A DNA stretch of 46,912 nucleotides from Ignavibacterium sp. (GCA_020724775.1 DYGG01000020.1:1-46912), one strand, 5' to 3'; shown: positions 15,554 through 24,197, numbered from the stretch's first letter. The notes: generated by a model not told the origin, from the sequence alone. Program-made: numbers and translations.

Positions 15554-16927
15554 ATGACCGGCAAAATCCTGGTAGTTGATGATGAGCCATCGATGCGCGA
15601 TTTCATGGAGATACTTCTTGCCAAAGAAGGATATGAGGTCGATTCGGCGGAATCGGGGGAGGATGCGGTAAAGAAGACCAGTAAGGGGAACTATGACCTG
15701 GTGATTGCCGATATGATGATGCCGAAAATGAGCGGGCTGGAGCTTCTCAAAGAAGTCAAGAGTTTCAATCCCGACACAGATTTTATCGTGATGACGGCGT
15801 TCGCGTCGGTCGATACCGCAATCGAAGCGATGAAACAGGGGGCGCTCGATTATATCAGCAAGCCGTTCAAAGTCGATGAGATAAGACTGGTGATTGAGAA
15901 ATCAGTCAGCCGCAAGAAACTTAAGAAAGAAAACGAAACGCTCAAAAGGCAGATATACGAGCAGTTTTCCCTGGAGAATTTCATCGGGCAGTCGAACGAT
16001 ATCATCGAACTGAAAAAACTGGTGCAGAAAATCGCGCCGACCGATTCGACGGTTCTGATACGGGGGGAATCGGGCACCGGCAAAGACTTAATCGCGCGGG
16101 CGATACATTCTTTGTCGGAAAGAGCGGCCGGTCCCTTTGTCACCATCAATTGCGCGGCCCTGCCGGAAACGCTTCTGGAGTCGGAACTGTTCGGGTACAA
16201 GAAAGGGTCGTTCACCGGCGCTATCAAAGACAAGGATGGTCTGTTCAAAGTTTCCGATGGCGGAACTTTCTTTCTCGATGAGGTCGGAAATACGTCACCG
16301 GCGATTCAGGTAAAACTGTTGCGGGTGCTGGAAAATAAACAGATTACTCCGGTGGGCGAGACCAAACCGATAGAGGTGGATGTCCGTTTGATAGCGGCGA
16401 CCAACGCCGACCTGGAAGAGGATGTGAAATCGGGGCGGTTTCGCTCCGACCTTTTTTATCGATTGAATGTAATCCCGGTGCATATTCTGCCGTTGCGAGA
16501 GCGGGTGGAGGATATCCCGCTTCTGGTGACTCATTTCGTCGCCAAATATTGCCGTCGGGGCGAACTGGAATTAAAATCGCTCAGTCTGGAAGCGATGAAA
16601 GCGCTGAACAGTTACGACTGGCCCGGCAATGTGCGGGAACTGGAGAACTGCATTGAGCGCGCGGTTCTTCTCTCGAAAGGACAGACTATTGAGATTTCGG
16701 ATTTTCCGGCGAAAGTAAGCGAGGGTCGCAAATCGACGATAGTCTCGCGAGAGAACCCGGAAACGCCGACCCTGGAGTCGATTGAAAAGGCTTATATTTA
16801 TTTTGTGTTAAACCAGGCGCAGGGGAAAAAGTCGAAGGCGGCGGAACTTCTGGGAATCGACAGTTCGACCTTATACCGGAAACTAGAGAAGTATAAACTT
16901 CTCGAAAAGGACAAGAAAGAGTCTTAG
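15554..16927 (+). CDS. Sigma-54-dependent response regulator, PilR-like
   Basis: NtrC-class transcription activator (457 aa) with three domains. A receiver domain (1-120) has the phospho-acceptor D53 and conserved K103. The sigma-54 AAA+ domain (about 143-370) has Walker A GESGTGK (171-177), the sigma-54 contact loop as GSFTGA (218-223) and Walker B LDEVG (241-245). A C-terminal Fis-type helix-turn-helix covers SKAAELLGIDSSTLYRKLEKY. The usual loop is GAFTGA; the Ser form is, from memory, the one in Pseudomonas PilR. Two type IV pilin genes with sigma-54 promoters lie immediately downstream, so pilin control is the likely role. No sensor kinase (PilS) is adjacent, so its partner must be elsewhere. 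Confidence 0.92.
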   Translation: MTGKILVVDDEPSMRDFMEILLAKEGYEVDSAESGEDAVKKTSKGNYDLVIADMMMPKMSGLELLKEVKSFNPDTDFIVMTAFASVDTAIEAMKQGALDYISKPFKVDEIRLVIEKSVSRKKLKKENETLKRQIYEQFSLENFIGQSNDIIELKKLVQKIAPTDSTVLIRGESGTGKDLIARAIHSLSERAAGPFVTINCAALPETLLESELFGYKKGSFTGAIKDKDGLFKVSDGGTFFLDEVGNTSPAIQVKLLRVLENKQITPVGETKPIEVDVRLIAATNADLEEDVKSGRFRSDLFYRLNVIPVHILPLRERVEDIPLLVTHFVAKYCRRGELELKSLSLEAMKALNSYDWPGNVRELENCIERAVLLSKGQTIEISDFPAKVSEGRKSTIVSRENPETPTLESIEKAYIYFVLNQAQGKKSKAAELLGIDSSTLYRKLEKYKLLEKDKKES

Positions 16928-17029
16928 ACGGTTCAATTAACGGTTTAAACATAGTCAATTCTTGAACAGTTTGTGAGACCGCGGCCGGTAACTTAACAAA
17001 ATAGATTTGGCAAGTCGGTTTTTTTCCGG

Positions 17030-17046
17030 CGGGAACGGCTTTTGCC
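17030..17046 (+). promoter_or_regulatory. Sigma-54 promoter of the first pilin
   Basis: The -24 element CGGGAACG and the -12 element TTGC are arranged with the invariant GG (17032-17033) and GC (17044-17045) exactly ten bases apart. It matches the consensus TTGGCACG-N4-TTGCT at GG, ACG and TTGC. Transcription would start near 17057, about 37 bases before the pilin ATG. Confidence 0.65.
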
Positions 17047-17093
17047 CTTAAATGCGGGTACGATTCAGAATTTGAATATAAGAGAGGTGCTGT

Positions 17094-17516
17094 ATGATAG
17101 TAATGAGATCATCCAAGGGCTTCACGTTGATTGAGTTAATGATAGTAGTGGTGATTATAGGGATTCTGGCGACGATGGCGATTCCGCGGTATTTCAATGT
17201 GGTGACGAAGAATAAGCAGGCGGAAGCGAAAATGATACTTAAGCAAATATATACCAATGAAAGGACTTACCGTCAACAAGGTTCCGGTTACTATATACCT
17301 GGGGCGGCCGCGAGCGCGGCCAGTCCGACGGCATTTCAGCAGATTTGGGTGAGCATAATGGCTTCGTCGCGTTATACATACACGATAGCAGGGAATGCCA
17401 ATTCCTTCACGGCCACGGCGACGTCGAGTATTCTTGATGATGACGCTACCGTCGATGTCTGGACGATAGATAATTTTGGAACATTGACTTGCGTGAGCGA
17501 TGATTCCAATTTGTAA
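17094..17516 (+). CDS. Type IV pilin (first paralog)
   Basis: Prepilin of 140 residues. A nine-residue basic leader ends in Gly before the processing site KG/FTLIELMIVVVIIGILA, with the conserved Glu at mature position 5 and a hydrophobic assembly helix. The globular part has a KQAEAKMILKQIYTNERTYRQQ helix, then an Ala-rich region and the C-terminal SILDDDATVDVWTID block shared with the second pilin. It has only one cysteine (in LTCVSDD), so it cannot form the C-terminal disulfide loop its paralog can. Codons include many ATA, GTA and GCG, unlike the paralog, suggesting lower expression or a minor-pilin role. AGAGGT precedes the ATG at 17094; a second ATG at 17103 lacks a ribosome site. Confidence 0.93.
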   Translation: MIVMRSSKGFTLIELMIVVVIIGILATMAIPRYFNVVTKNKQAEAKMILKQIYTNERTYRQQGSGYYIPGAAASAASPTAFQQIWVSIMASSRYTYTIAGNANSFTATATSSILDDDATVDVWTIDNFGTLTCVSDDSNL

Positions 17517-17538
17517 GAGCGAATCAAAGAGCGTTGAC

Positions 17539-17561
17539 AAGGCGCCCCGCGGCGCCTTTTC
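17539..17561 (+). terminator. Intrinsic terminator after the first pilin
   Basis: AAGGCGCC (17539-17546), a CCGC loop, GGCGCCTT (17551-17558), and a short T-run. It lies 22 bases after the pilin stop and separates the two pilins transcriptionally. The remaining bases to 17740 hold no gene that I can support. Confidence 0.8.
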
Positions 17562-17743
17562 TATTTACCGTAATCAAAATTGCATAATGCAAGATTTCTC
17601 GCAAATCACAAAGGGGCAGGATATGGGGAATCAACCAAACCTATTGGCGGAAAGCCACATATCGACAATCCGGGATAAATCTTTCCCTATGCGAGGCGAA
17701 GACTTAACAATCCCATACCGTGAAAAAAAAGAGATTTCGGCGC

Positions 17744-17760
17744 GCGGCAGGGGTTTTGCG
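17744..17760 (+). promoter_or_regulatory. Sigma-54 promoter of the second pilin
   Basis: GCGGCAGG then TTGC, with GG at 17746-17747 and GC at 17758-17759, ten bases apart. The match covers GGCA and G in the -24 box and TTGC in the -12 box. The expected start near 17771 leaves a 48-base leader carrying a strong AGGAGGT ribosome-binding site ahead of the pilin ATG. Confidence 0.72.
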
Positions 17761-17818
17761 AATATATAGCCCGGAAATGAAAACGGAAAACCTGAAAACA
17801 AACCTATAGGAGGTCCCA

Positions 17819-18250
17819 ATGTTTTCCAAGTTTCACAATCGCCAGAAGGGTTTCACCCTTATCGAGTTGATGATTGTGGTGGTCATCATCGGTATTTTGG
17901 CCGCTCTGGCTATTCCCCGTTTCATGACTGCGACCACCAAGTCGAAGCAGTCGGAAGCGAAAGGTATTCTGAAACAGGTTTATACCATGCAGAGAACCTA
18001 TCGCCAGCAGAATAATACTTACTGGGGACAGGGCACCACGGCCAGCGCCGCCGCCCAGAACGCTTTCGCGCCGATTGGCGTGGAGATAATGGGTGCCTCG
18101 ATTTATACCTATACCATTACCACGGCGAACGCCACCAACCTGCTGGTCACCGCGACCTGCTCGATTCTTGATGACGACGCCACCGTCGATACCTGGACGA
18201 TTAACGACCAGGGTCTATTGATCTGCACGTCGGACGACTCGACTACTTAA
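17819..18250 (+). CDS. Type IV pilin (second paralog, probable major pilin)
   Basis: 143-residue prepilin with an 11-residue leader ending KG before FTLIELMIVVVIIGILAALAIPRF. The mature E5 is present. Its body parallels the first pilin: SEAKGILKQVYTMQRTYRQQ, then AFAPIGVEIMGAS, and a C-terminal SILDDDATVDTWTINDQG. Two cysteines (TATCS and LLICTSDD) bracket that block and could form the D-region disulfide. Codons are strongly biased to ATC, ACC, GTC, CTG and CGC-type forms, a sign of high expression, and the AGGAGGT ribosome-binding site is near perfect. I infer this is the main pilus subunit. Confidence 0.95.
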   Translation: MFSKFHNRQKGFTLIELMIVVVIIGILAALAIPRFMTATTKSKQSEAKGILKQVYTMQRTYRQQNNTYWGQGTTASAAAQNAFAPIGVEIMGASIYTYTITTANATNLLVTATCSILDDDATVDTWTINDQGLLICTSDDSTT

Positions 18251-18271
18251 GATTTCGGTGTGAGTGTGTAC

Positions 18272-18300
18272 AAGGCGGCTCTGGTCGAGCCGCCTTTTTT
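18272..18300 (+). terminator. Intrinsic terminator after the second pilin
   Basis: AAGGCGGCTC (18272-18281) pairs perfectly with GAGCCGCCTT (18287-18296) across a five-base loop, followed by six Ts counting the stem end. It sits 22 bases after the pilin stop, mirroring the first pilin. The 174 bases that follow, to 18474, show no gene. Confidence 0.9.
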
Positions 18301-18474
18301 ATTGATATCGTTTCACCTAAGCACATAAAGGGGCACAGGTTAAACCGCAAAAATCTTTTAGAAGGCAGTCAGATTTCCGACAAATCAGCCGAATATATAG
18401 GTATGCCGGCAGTCCGGTCAGAAATTCCGGGCGCCGCCGCCTGACTTAACTTAAAACGAGGTCAAAAGAGCGCT

Positions 18475-20553
18475 ATGGTTAAGCATGATATTGATTACAA
18501 TTATGTCCGGCCGGGGAGGATTCGCCGTTTTTCCGACTGGGCATTGCCGATAGTAGTCGCCATCACCGCCTGCATTCTGTACATCCGGACAGTAGCGCCG
18601 TCACTCTACTGGGGCGACTCGGCCGCTTTTGCGGCAAGCAATTATATCCTGGGGATTCCCCATTCGCCGTCCTTTCCGCTCTATACTCTGGTGGCGCGGC
18701 TGTTCAATCTGATACCAAATGTCACTCCGGCATTTGCTTCCAATCTAATGTCGGTTTTCTTTGCATCCCTTTCGGTGATGCTCTTTTTCATGCTGATAAA
18801 GCAGATGACCGATGTGCCGCTGTTTCTGTCGAGCCGCCGTCGAAAGACTTCCGGGGAGCGTCCCGTTGAGATTAACCGCTCCAATTTCGAATCGGTTGTG
18901 CGCGCCGTCGATACCGAGACGATTTCAAAGCCGGCGGTAGTGATTCTTCCCTGTGTGGCGGCAGCGGTTCTATTTGCGGTGTCGCTGCCGGTCTGGATGG
19001 GAGCGGTGCGGGCGGAAGTATATTCCTTTCATCTTTTTCTGACATTAACCGCGGCGCTTCTGGCTTTCCACGGCACGACCGAAAATAAGAAGCAGATATT
19101 GCTGTTGGGTCTTTTCGTGTATCTGCTCTCATTTGCAAATCACCCCCTGCTGGCGCTCGCTTTTGCTTTGCCGTTCCTCTATCTGCTGGCGATAAATTTG
19201 CCGAATCTCGGATGGAGGCTATCGACTTTCGGAATCCTGGCGCTTTTTCTGGCAATATCATTCTCAATTTATTTCTATCTGCCGATTCGCGCCGCTCAAG
19301 ACCCGGCCATTAACTGGGGACGTCCCGATAATTTTGATTCCTTCTTCTCGGCGATTACCCGCTCTTCCGATATGTCTAACTTTTCTCAGATGACCGCCGC
19401 CCCCGATTACCTGTTTCGTCTGCGGAAATTGGGGAATTTTATGGCCGGTCAGATCGGCTGGCCCCTGATAGGTTTGACCCTGGTCGGATTCTGGGGAATA
19501 TTCAAAGTCTCCCGCCGACTGTTTCTCTTTTTCCCGCTGGCGATTCTTTCCAACCTGGGAATTATCCTCTGGGCGGCTGATTTCAACCCGCGCAATCTTG
19601 ACCTCTTAAATTATCTGGCGCCGCTGACAGCACTTCTTCTGGTAACCAGCGTCGCCGGAGTGATGTATCTTCTCCGAAGCATCATTGTCGCCACGCAGGC
19701 GTCAGTGGCGGTGACCATCGTAATTGGGATATTTATATACCTGGGCTTTCAGGACAATTATGCCAGAGCCGACCTGTCCCGTGTTAACGCGCCGGAAGTA
19801 ATGTGCCGCAATGTCGTCAGGGATATCCCGGCCGGTTCTCTTCTGGTTGCCGCCGAGGATGACCTTCTTCTGCCGCTTTGGTACAGCGCTTTTGTCGATT
19901 CGACCGCCTCGGAACTGAAAATAGTCTCAGCGGGAGCGCTGGTGAACCAGAAATATCGGAAGCAACTGACGGTGCAGTATCCGGAATTGGTCTTTCCGGA
20001 GAATTTCAACGGCGATACCGAATTTCCAGCAGAATCCTTGACAGTAGAGATGTGTCGATTGAATGCGCCACATCGTCCGATTTTTGTCCAGTTCGGGGCG
20101 CCGGGGATAAATCATACCGATATTTCGCCGGCAGGGGTCCTTTTCCGATATAACGCCGGGGACATGTCGGCGGCGGAGGACAAGGAAAGTTACATCAATC
20201 ATATACAGTTGGCGGCGGATATGCTTGCCGGTAATCCCAATGAGACATCGACGATAGACTTTACCGGTCGCTGGCTGTTCAACGCGGCGGTTTTCTATGA
20301 GCGTTCGGGAAAGTTCGGCGGCTCCGAAGTTGCCTGGAAGTTATTTAATAACGCCCTGAATATTGACCGGGAGTCGATCGATATGCGGATTCGTCTGGCA
20401 GTCGGGCTTGCCAAAGCCGGGCGCTTGAAAGAAGCCTTGAAATTCATTTCGGATGCGCTGGAAATCGACCCCAATGACAAAAATAGCCTGGAGTTGGGAC
20501 GCAGCATAGTCAAAGCAATAGAAAAGCAGGGAGCGGTTGCCGCCAATGATTGA
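18475..20553 (+). CDS. DUF2723 membrane protein (GT-C-like) with C-terminal TPR
   Basis: 692 residues with an N-terminal helix (about 23-40) followed by the DUF2723 hallmark loop SLYWGDSAAFAAS...LGIPHSPSFPLY, about a dozen transmembrane helices to residue 430, then a soluble region ending in TPR-like repeats (ALNIDRESIDMRIRLAVGLAKAGR and ALEIDPNDKNSLE). DUF2723 proteins resemble protein O-mannosyltransferase-type GT-C enzymes that use lipid-linked sugars on the periplasmic side. The family motif is normally D-S-G-E-F; here it is D-S-A-A-F (from D48), so the acidic second residue is missing and activity is uncertain. It overlaps the GT2 gene and starts a glycan gene run just after the pilins. 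Confidence 0.82.
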   Translation: MVKHDIDYNYVRPGRIRRFSDWALPIVVAITACILYIRTVAPSLYWGDSAAFAASNYILGIPHSPSFPLYTLVARLFNLIPNVTPAFASNLMSVFFASLSVMLFFMLIKQMTDVPLFLSSRRRKTSGERPVEINRSNFESVVRAVDTETISKPAVVILPCVAAAVLFAVSLPVWMGAVRAEVYSFHLFLTLTAALLAFHGTTENKKQILLLGLFVYLLSFANHPLLALAFALPFLYLLAINLPNLGWRLSTFGILALFLAISFSIYFYLPIRAAQDPAINWGRPDNFDSFFSAITRSSDMSNFSQMTAAPDYLFRLRKLGNFMAGQIGWPLIGLTLVGFWGIFKVSRRLFLFFPLAILSNLGIILWAADFNPRNLDLLNYLAPLTALLLVTSVAGVMYLLRSIIVATQASVAVTIVIGIFIYLGFQDNYARADLSRVNAPEVMCRNVVRDIPAGSLLVAAEDDLLLPLWYSAFVDSTASELKIVSAGALVNQKYRKQLTVQYPELVFPENFNGDTEFPAESLTVEMCRLNAPHRPIFVQFGAPGINHTDISPAGVLFRYNAGDMSAAEDKESYINHIQLAADMLAGNPNETSTIDFTGRWLFNAAVFYERSGKFGGSEVAWKLFNNALNIDRESIDMRIRLAVGLAKAGRLKEALKFISDALEIDPNDKNSLELGRSIVKAIEKQGAVAAND

Positions 20554-21631
20554 AATATCAGTTGTAGTTCCGGTATATAACGAATCCGCCAATCTGCCGC
20601 AGAATTTATTGCGGATGGCAAAGGCTCTTGCCGCCACCGGAAAAGAGTTTGAGATTATTCCGGTTGATGACGGTTCGGTTGACGACACCGCCGAGATAAT
20701 ACGACGGCTTGCCGCGGAAGATTTTCGTTTCCGCTACGCCGGCTACCGTCAGAATGCCGGGAGGGGGAAAGCGATTCGGACCGGTATCAAAGCGGCACAG
20801 GGGAAATATATTCTGACCATTGACTGCGATCTTTCTTATTCCGAAGAATATCTGCCGCTGATGTACCAACTTCTGACGGAAAATCAGGATATCGATTTTG
20901 TTATCGGGTCTCCCTACATGGCGCATGGGAAGACTGAGAATGTCCCGTTCAAACGACTGGCTATATCCAAACTGGGGAATATCATACTCTCGGCCGCGAT
21001 GAGGGGAAAAATCAAGACTTTGACGGGCGTTCTGCGCGGTTATAAGGCGTCGGCAGTCAAAAGACTTGACCTGGAGTCGGACGGCAAGGAGATTCACCTG
21101 GAGATATTATCAAAAGCGATAGCCTCAGGATATAAGCCGCTGGAATTCCCGGCTATTCTGCAGTCGCGCAAAAGGGGAAAATCAAAATTCAAATTCAAGG
21201 CGACGGCGATATCGCACCTGATATTCTCTTTCTTTGAGAGACCGGCGCTGTTGTTTGGAATGATTGGGATGCTTCTGATTGGGCTGGGGCTGGGGATAGG
21301 GATATATCTGATTACTTTGTGGCAGGGGGGGGCCTTGAATCCGGACCGTCCTCTGATGACCTTGATGATTCTATTGCTGGTAGCGGGGCTTCAGATAATT
21401 CTCTTCGGATTCCTGGGAACGCAGATGGTTGCCTTGCGAAAAGAAATCTATAAGATACAGCGAAATCAGCATTCTCTTGAGGATATGCTGGAAAACCGAC
21501 CGGTACCGTCGGAAGAGCAGCCCCGCGTACTGGCGCTTCATAGGACGCCGCCGACGGAACCGTCAAACCGTGAACGGCTTAACGATAGGATGAAGATGAC
21601 CGATGAAAAAACAATTGCTCATAATAAGTAA
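20546..21631 (+). CDS. Family 2 glycosyltransferase with C-terminal membrane anchor (DPM1/GtrB-like)
   Basis: Inverting GT-A glycosyltransferase of about 361 residues. Visible are ISVVVPVYNESANL (4-17), VDDGSVDDT (about 40-48), GKAIRTGIKAAQGKYI and the metal-binding D-C-D in TIDCDLSYSEEYL. Two transmembrane helices (LLFGMIGMLLIGLGLGIGIYLI and LMTLMILLLVAGLQIILFGFLG) and a short coiled tail follow. This is the layout of polyprenyl-phosphate hexose synthases such as DPM1 or GtrB, which would make the lipid-linked donor for a GT-C enzyme like the neighbouring DUF2723 protein. The ATG at 20546 is preferred; a TTG at 20537 would add three residues and sits too close to its GGGAG. Overlaps occur at both ends. 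Confidence 0.88.
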   Translation: MIEISVVVPVYNESANLPQNLLRMAKALAATGKEFEIIPVDDGSVDDTAEIIRRLAAEDFRFRYAGYRQNAGRGKAIRTGIKAAQGKYILTIDCDLSYSEEYLPLMYQLLTENQDIDFVIGSPYMAHGKTENVPFKRLAISKLGNIILSAAMRGKIKTLTGVLRGYKASAVKRLDLESDGKEIHLEILSKAIASGYKPLEFPAILQSRKRGKSKFKFKATAISHLIFSFFERPALLFGMIGMLLIGLGLGIGIYLITLWQGGALNPDRPLMTLMILLLVAGLQIILFGFLGTQMVALRKEIYKIQRNQHSLEDMLENRPVPSEEQPRVLALHRTPPTEPSNRERLNDRMKMTDEKTIAHNK

Positions 21632-22772
21632 TCGCTATCCGGCCGGTCCCAATGACCCGGCTTCCCCCTTCATTTATGACTTCAAGCGCGCTCTGGAAAA
21701 ACGCGGCATAATAGTCGATATAGTCACGCCGTATTATGAACCATATCGAAATGATGTGCGGTTTATCGATGACAGAGTACATCAGTTCCGCTGGTCGGAC
21801 GGGAAGAAAGTTATCTCGCAACTTCCCCTTTATGCGCCGGCATCATGGTTGAAAATCTGGAGATATTTCCATGCTGGGTATAAGATGGCGTGGGAATTTC
21901 ATAAGAAACAGGACTACCAGGCCGTTCTGGCGCTCTGGGCGTTGCCATCGGGACATCTGGCGCGTCGGCTGCATCGCAAATTCGGCGTGCCGTATGCTAT
22001 CTGGGCGCTCGGCTCCGATATTAATTCGTATGCCGCCAAGCCACTGGCCGGTGGATTGATATTAAAGGCGCTTCAAGAAGCCGACCGGCTCTTTGCCGAC
22101 GGGTATGAACTGGCGACCAAAGTGCAGGCACTCGCCGACAAAGAGTGCCGCTTTCTGCCGAGTTTTCATCCTCTTGACCTCGATACGGCGCGCAATCAGA
22201 GCGCCGAAAAGGTCTTCCTTTGCGCCGGTCGATTGGAAAAAGAAAAAGGGGTCATCGACCTGATAGAGGCGTTTCGCCTGATAGCCAACAATCTTCCTGA
22301 CTGGAGGCTGGAGTATATCGGAAGCGGCAGCGCCGAGAAGAAAATCTGGTCGCTGGCGCAGAAATATCAGATACGCAATCAGGTGAAACTGCATGGATAT
22401 CTGGAGCGCCCGGCGTACAACCGGATTTTGCTCGGCGCCAGGATTGTGGTGATACCGTCGCAGTCCGATTCTCTGCCATTGACCTTCGGCGAAGCGATGC
22501 AGGCCGGTAAGCCGGTTATCGTATCGGATGTCGGCGACCTTCCGCTTTTCACTGAGAAGTATCGGGTGGGATTTACTTTCAGGGTCGGTAACATCCAGGA
22601 ACTGGCGGAAAAGATGCTGGAGTTGACTCGCGACAGCAGCAATTACGGCCCGCGCTGTATGAAAGCGGTGGAAGAACTTGACATCGAGAATGCGGCAGCG
22701 GCGATAAAGAATTGGCTGGAAGAAAAGGATACCGGGAAGGAATCGGTGCAATATGCAGGCGCTGGAAAGTAA
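21603..22772 (+). CDS. Family 4 (group 1) glycosyltransferase
   Basis: Retaining GT-B glycosyltransferase of 389 residues, probably using a nucleotide sugar at the cytoplasmic face. The N-terminal domain starts KKQLLIISNRYPAGPNDPASPF, typical of GT4 enzymes for surface glycans. The C-terminal domain has LCAGRLEKEKGVIDLIEAF and the donor-site segment PSQSDSLPLTFGEAMQAGKPVIVSDVGDLP. The E-x7-E signature appears as D-x7-E (DSLPLTFGE). It overlaps the GT2 gene by 29 bases and the next methyltransferase by 20 bases, so the set is translated together. Confidence 0.9.
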   Translation: MKKQLLIISNRYPAGPNDPASPFIYDFKRALEKRGIIVDIVTPYYEPYRNDVRFIDDRVHQFRWSDGKKVISQLPLYAPASWLKIWRYFHAGYKMAWEFHKKQDYQAVLALWALPSGHLARRLHRKFGVPYAIWALGSDINSYAAKPLAGGLILKALQEADRLFADGYELATKVQALADKECRFLPSFHPLDLDTARNQSAEKVFLCAGRLEKEKGVIDLIEAFRLIANNLPDWRLEYIGSGSAEKKIWSLAQKYQIRNQVKLHGYLERPAYNRILLGARIVVIPSQSDSLPLTFGEAMQAGKPVIVSDVGDLPLFTEKYRVGFTFRVGNIQELAEKMLELTRDSSNYGPRCMKAVEELDIENAAAAIKNWLEEKDTGKESVQYAGAGK

Positions 22773-23427
22773 GAAGAGATATTTTGACAATTACTGGCGG
22801 GAGCAACCGACCGAAATAGCCGACCCCCGGGCGCTGGAGAGAGCGTCAATAGTGGAATCGCTTCTGTGTCATAAGGAAGGGCGTCTGCTGGATATAGGCT
22901 GCGGGCGAGGGCTGGTTTTAGAGTATTTTGCGTACCGGGGATATGACGCCGTTGGCGCCGATATCTCGCCGGAAGCAGTGGAGGCTCTGGAAAGTCGCGG
23001 TTTTGAATGCCGTTTATATGATATTGAGACTGATTTCATCTCCGAGAAGTTCGAAATAATACTCTGCCTGGAAGTGCTCCAGCAGTTGTATAACCCCAAA
23101 ACGGCGCTGGGGACAATGAGGGCGGCTCTTGCCGAAGGGGGAGAACTGGTAGTTTCGGTGCCGAATGAGTTTCACCTGGTTTCGCGGTTGAAAGTCTTAC
23201 TGGGAAGGTCGCATCTGGGGCATTTTGACCATTCCCATATTCGTCTATTCTCACCCCGGAGAGCGCGGGAGTTATTTGCAGGAGCCGGGTTAAAAGTGAT
23301 GCGCAAGTCAGATATCAGTATTGCGCCGCCGCGATGGAAATGGTTAGCGGTTTTGTGCCGTCCGTTGGCGCGACTGCTGCCGTCGTTATTCAGTATCTCG
23401 ACCGTCTATGTTCTGGAGGCGCGATGA
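22753..23427 (+). CDS. Class I SAM-dependent methyltransferase
   Basis: 224 residues. Motif I is RLLDIGCGRGLVLEYFA (about 38-54), followed by DAVGADISPEAVEAL (motif II acidic end) and EIILCLEVLQQL (motif IV). The C-terminal part (LFSPRRARELFAGAGLKV) is typical of the UbiE/Methyltransf_11 or 23 group. The substrate is unknown; a methylated sugar or lipid-linked glycan intermediate fits the glycosyltransferase context. The start lies within the end of the GT4 gene and the stop forms ATGA with the next methyltransferase. Confidence 0.85.
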   Translation: MQALESKKRYFDNYWREQPTEIADPRALERASIVESLLCHKEGRLLDIGCGRGLVLEYFAYRGYDAVGADISPEAVEALESRGFECRLYDIETDFISEKFEIILCLEVLQQLYNPKTALGTMRAALAEGGELVVSVPNEFHLVSRLKVLLGRSHLGHFDHSHIRLFSPRRARELFAGAGLKVMRKSDISIAPPRWKWLAVLCRPLARLLPSLFSISTVYVLEAR

Positions 23428-24197
23428 CTTCCGCTGAGCGCACCCGGATGAACGAAAACCTGGGGACATTCTCGGAGCGGTTCCCGGTGCTTTTCGATAC
23501 GGCCGGACGGGAGAAAAAAGCCGACAAGGTTATTGCCGTCTGCCGCCATTTTTCCTTTCGCCCCCTGCATGAGTTGACCTGCCTTGACCTCGGCTCTTCG
23601 ACCGGCATTATGACCGAGCGGTTTGCCCGGCATTTCGGAAAAGTTGTTGCGATTGATGTCGACAAAGTGGGGCTGAGGTCGGGGATGAGCAACAGCCGGA
23701 TGAGCAATATCAGGCATATCTGCACCGATGGAACCAACCTGGCGCTGGCGGATGGTTCGGTAGATGTCGTAATATGCAACCAGATTTATGAGCATGTCGA
23801 TAATCAGCAGGGGCTTTTGGCGGAGATTTACCGTGTCCTCAAGAATGATGGATTCTGCTATTTCGGAGCCGGCAACCGTTTCGTTTTGATAGAGGGGCAT
23901 TACTTTATGCCGTTCCTTTCCTGGCTGCCGCCTCGGGCCGCCGATTTCTATATGAAACTTGCCGGGAAGAAAGAGATATACGATGTCCGCTTGCTGTCGC
24001 TGCGGAGATTAAATAATATGACCCGCGCCTTCTGGCGCCATGATTATACCCGCTTGATTTTTGAGAATCCCACGGCTTTCAATGCTGAAGATGTTGTTCG
24101 CCCCGGCAATATCATCTCCAGGTTGCCAGGGTGGCTTTACGGGATGATTTATCCCCTTTTTCCCGCCTGGGTCTGGGTACTGACCAAGAGAAAATAG
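23424..24197 (+). CDS. Class I SAM-dependent methyltransferase (second)
   Basis: 257 residues from the ATG in an ATGA overlap; the longer frame from 23334 would bury 90 bases in the previous gene and is rejected. Motif I is LTCLDLGSSTGIMTERFA, motif II VVAIDVDKVGL, and motif IV DVVICNQIYEHVDNQQGLLAEIYRVLKNDG. The C-terminus ends in a hydrophobic stretch (GWLYGMIYPLFPAWVWVLTKRK) that may associate with the membrane. It is the last gene of the overlapping glycan run. The substrate is unknown. It is not close in sequence to the preceding methyltransferase beyond shared motifs. Confidence 0.83.
   Translation: MTSAERTRMNENLGTFSERFPVLFDTAGREKKADKVIAVCRHFSFRPLHELTCLDLGSSTGIMTERFARHFGKVVAIDVDKVGLRSGMSNSRMSNIRHICTDGTNLALADGSVDVVICNQIYEHVDNQQGLLAEIYRVLKNDGFCYFGAGNRFVLIEGHYFMPFLSWLPPRAADFYMKLAGKKEIYDVRLLSLRRLNNMTRAFWRHDYTRLIFENPTAFNAEDVVRPGNIISRLPGWLYGMIYPLFPAWVWVLTKRK

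Noticed and set aside
17006-17022. TTGGCAAG segment as an alternative -24 box for the first pilin
   Set aside because: Good TTGGCA, but the -12 position reads TTTTT with no GC at the required spacing; the element at 17030-17046 fits better.
17500-17769. 89-codon frame between the pilins
   Set aside because: It would run through the first pilin's terminator and the second pilin's sigma-54 promoter and shows no domain.
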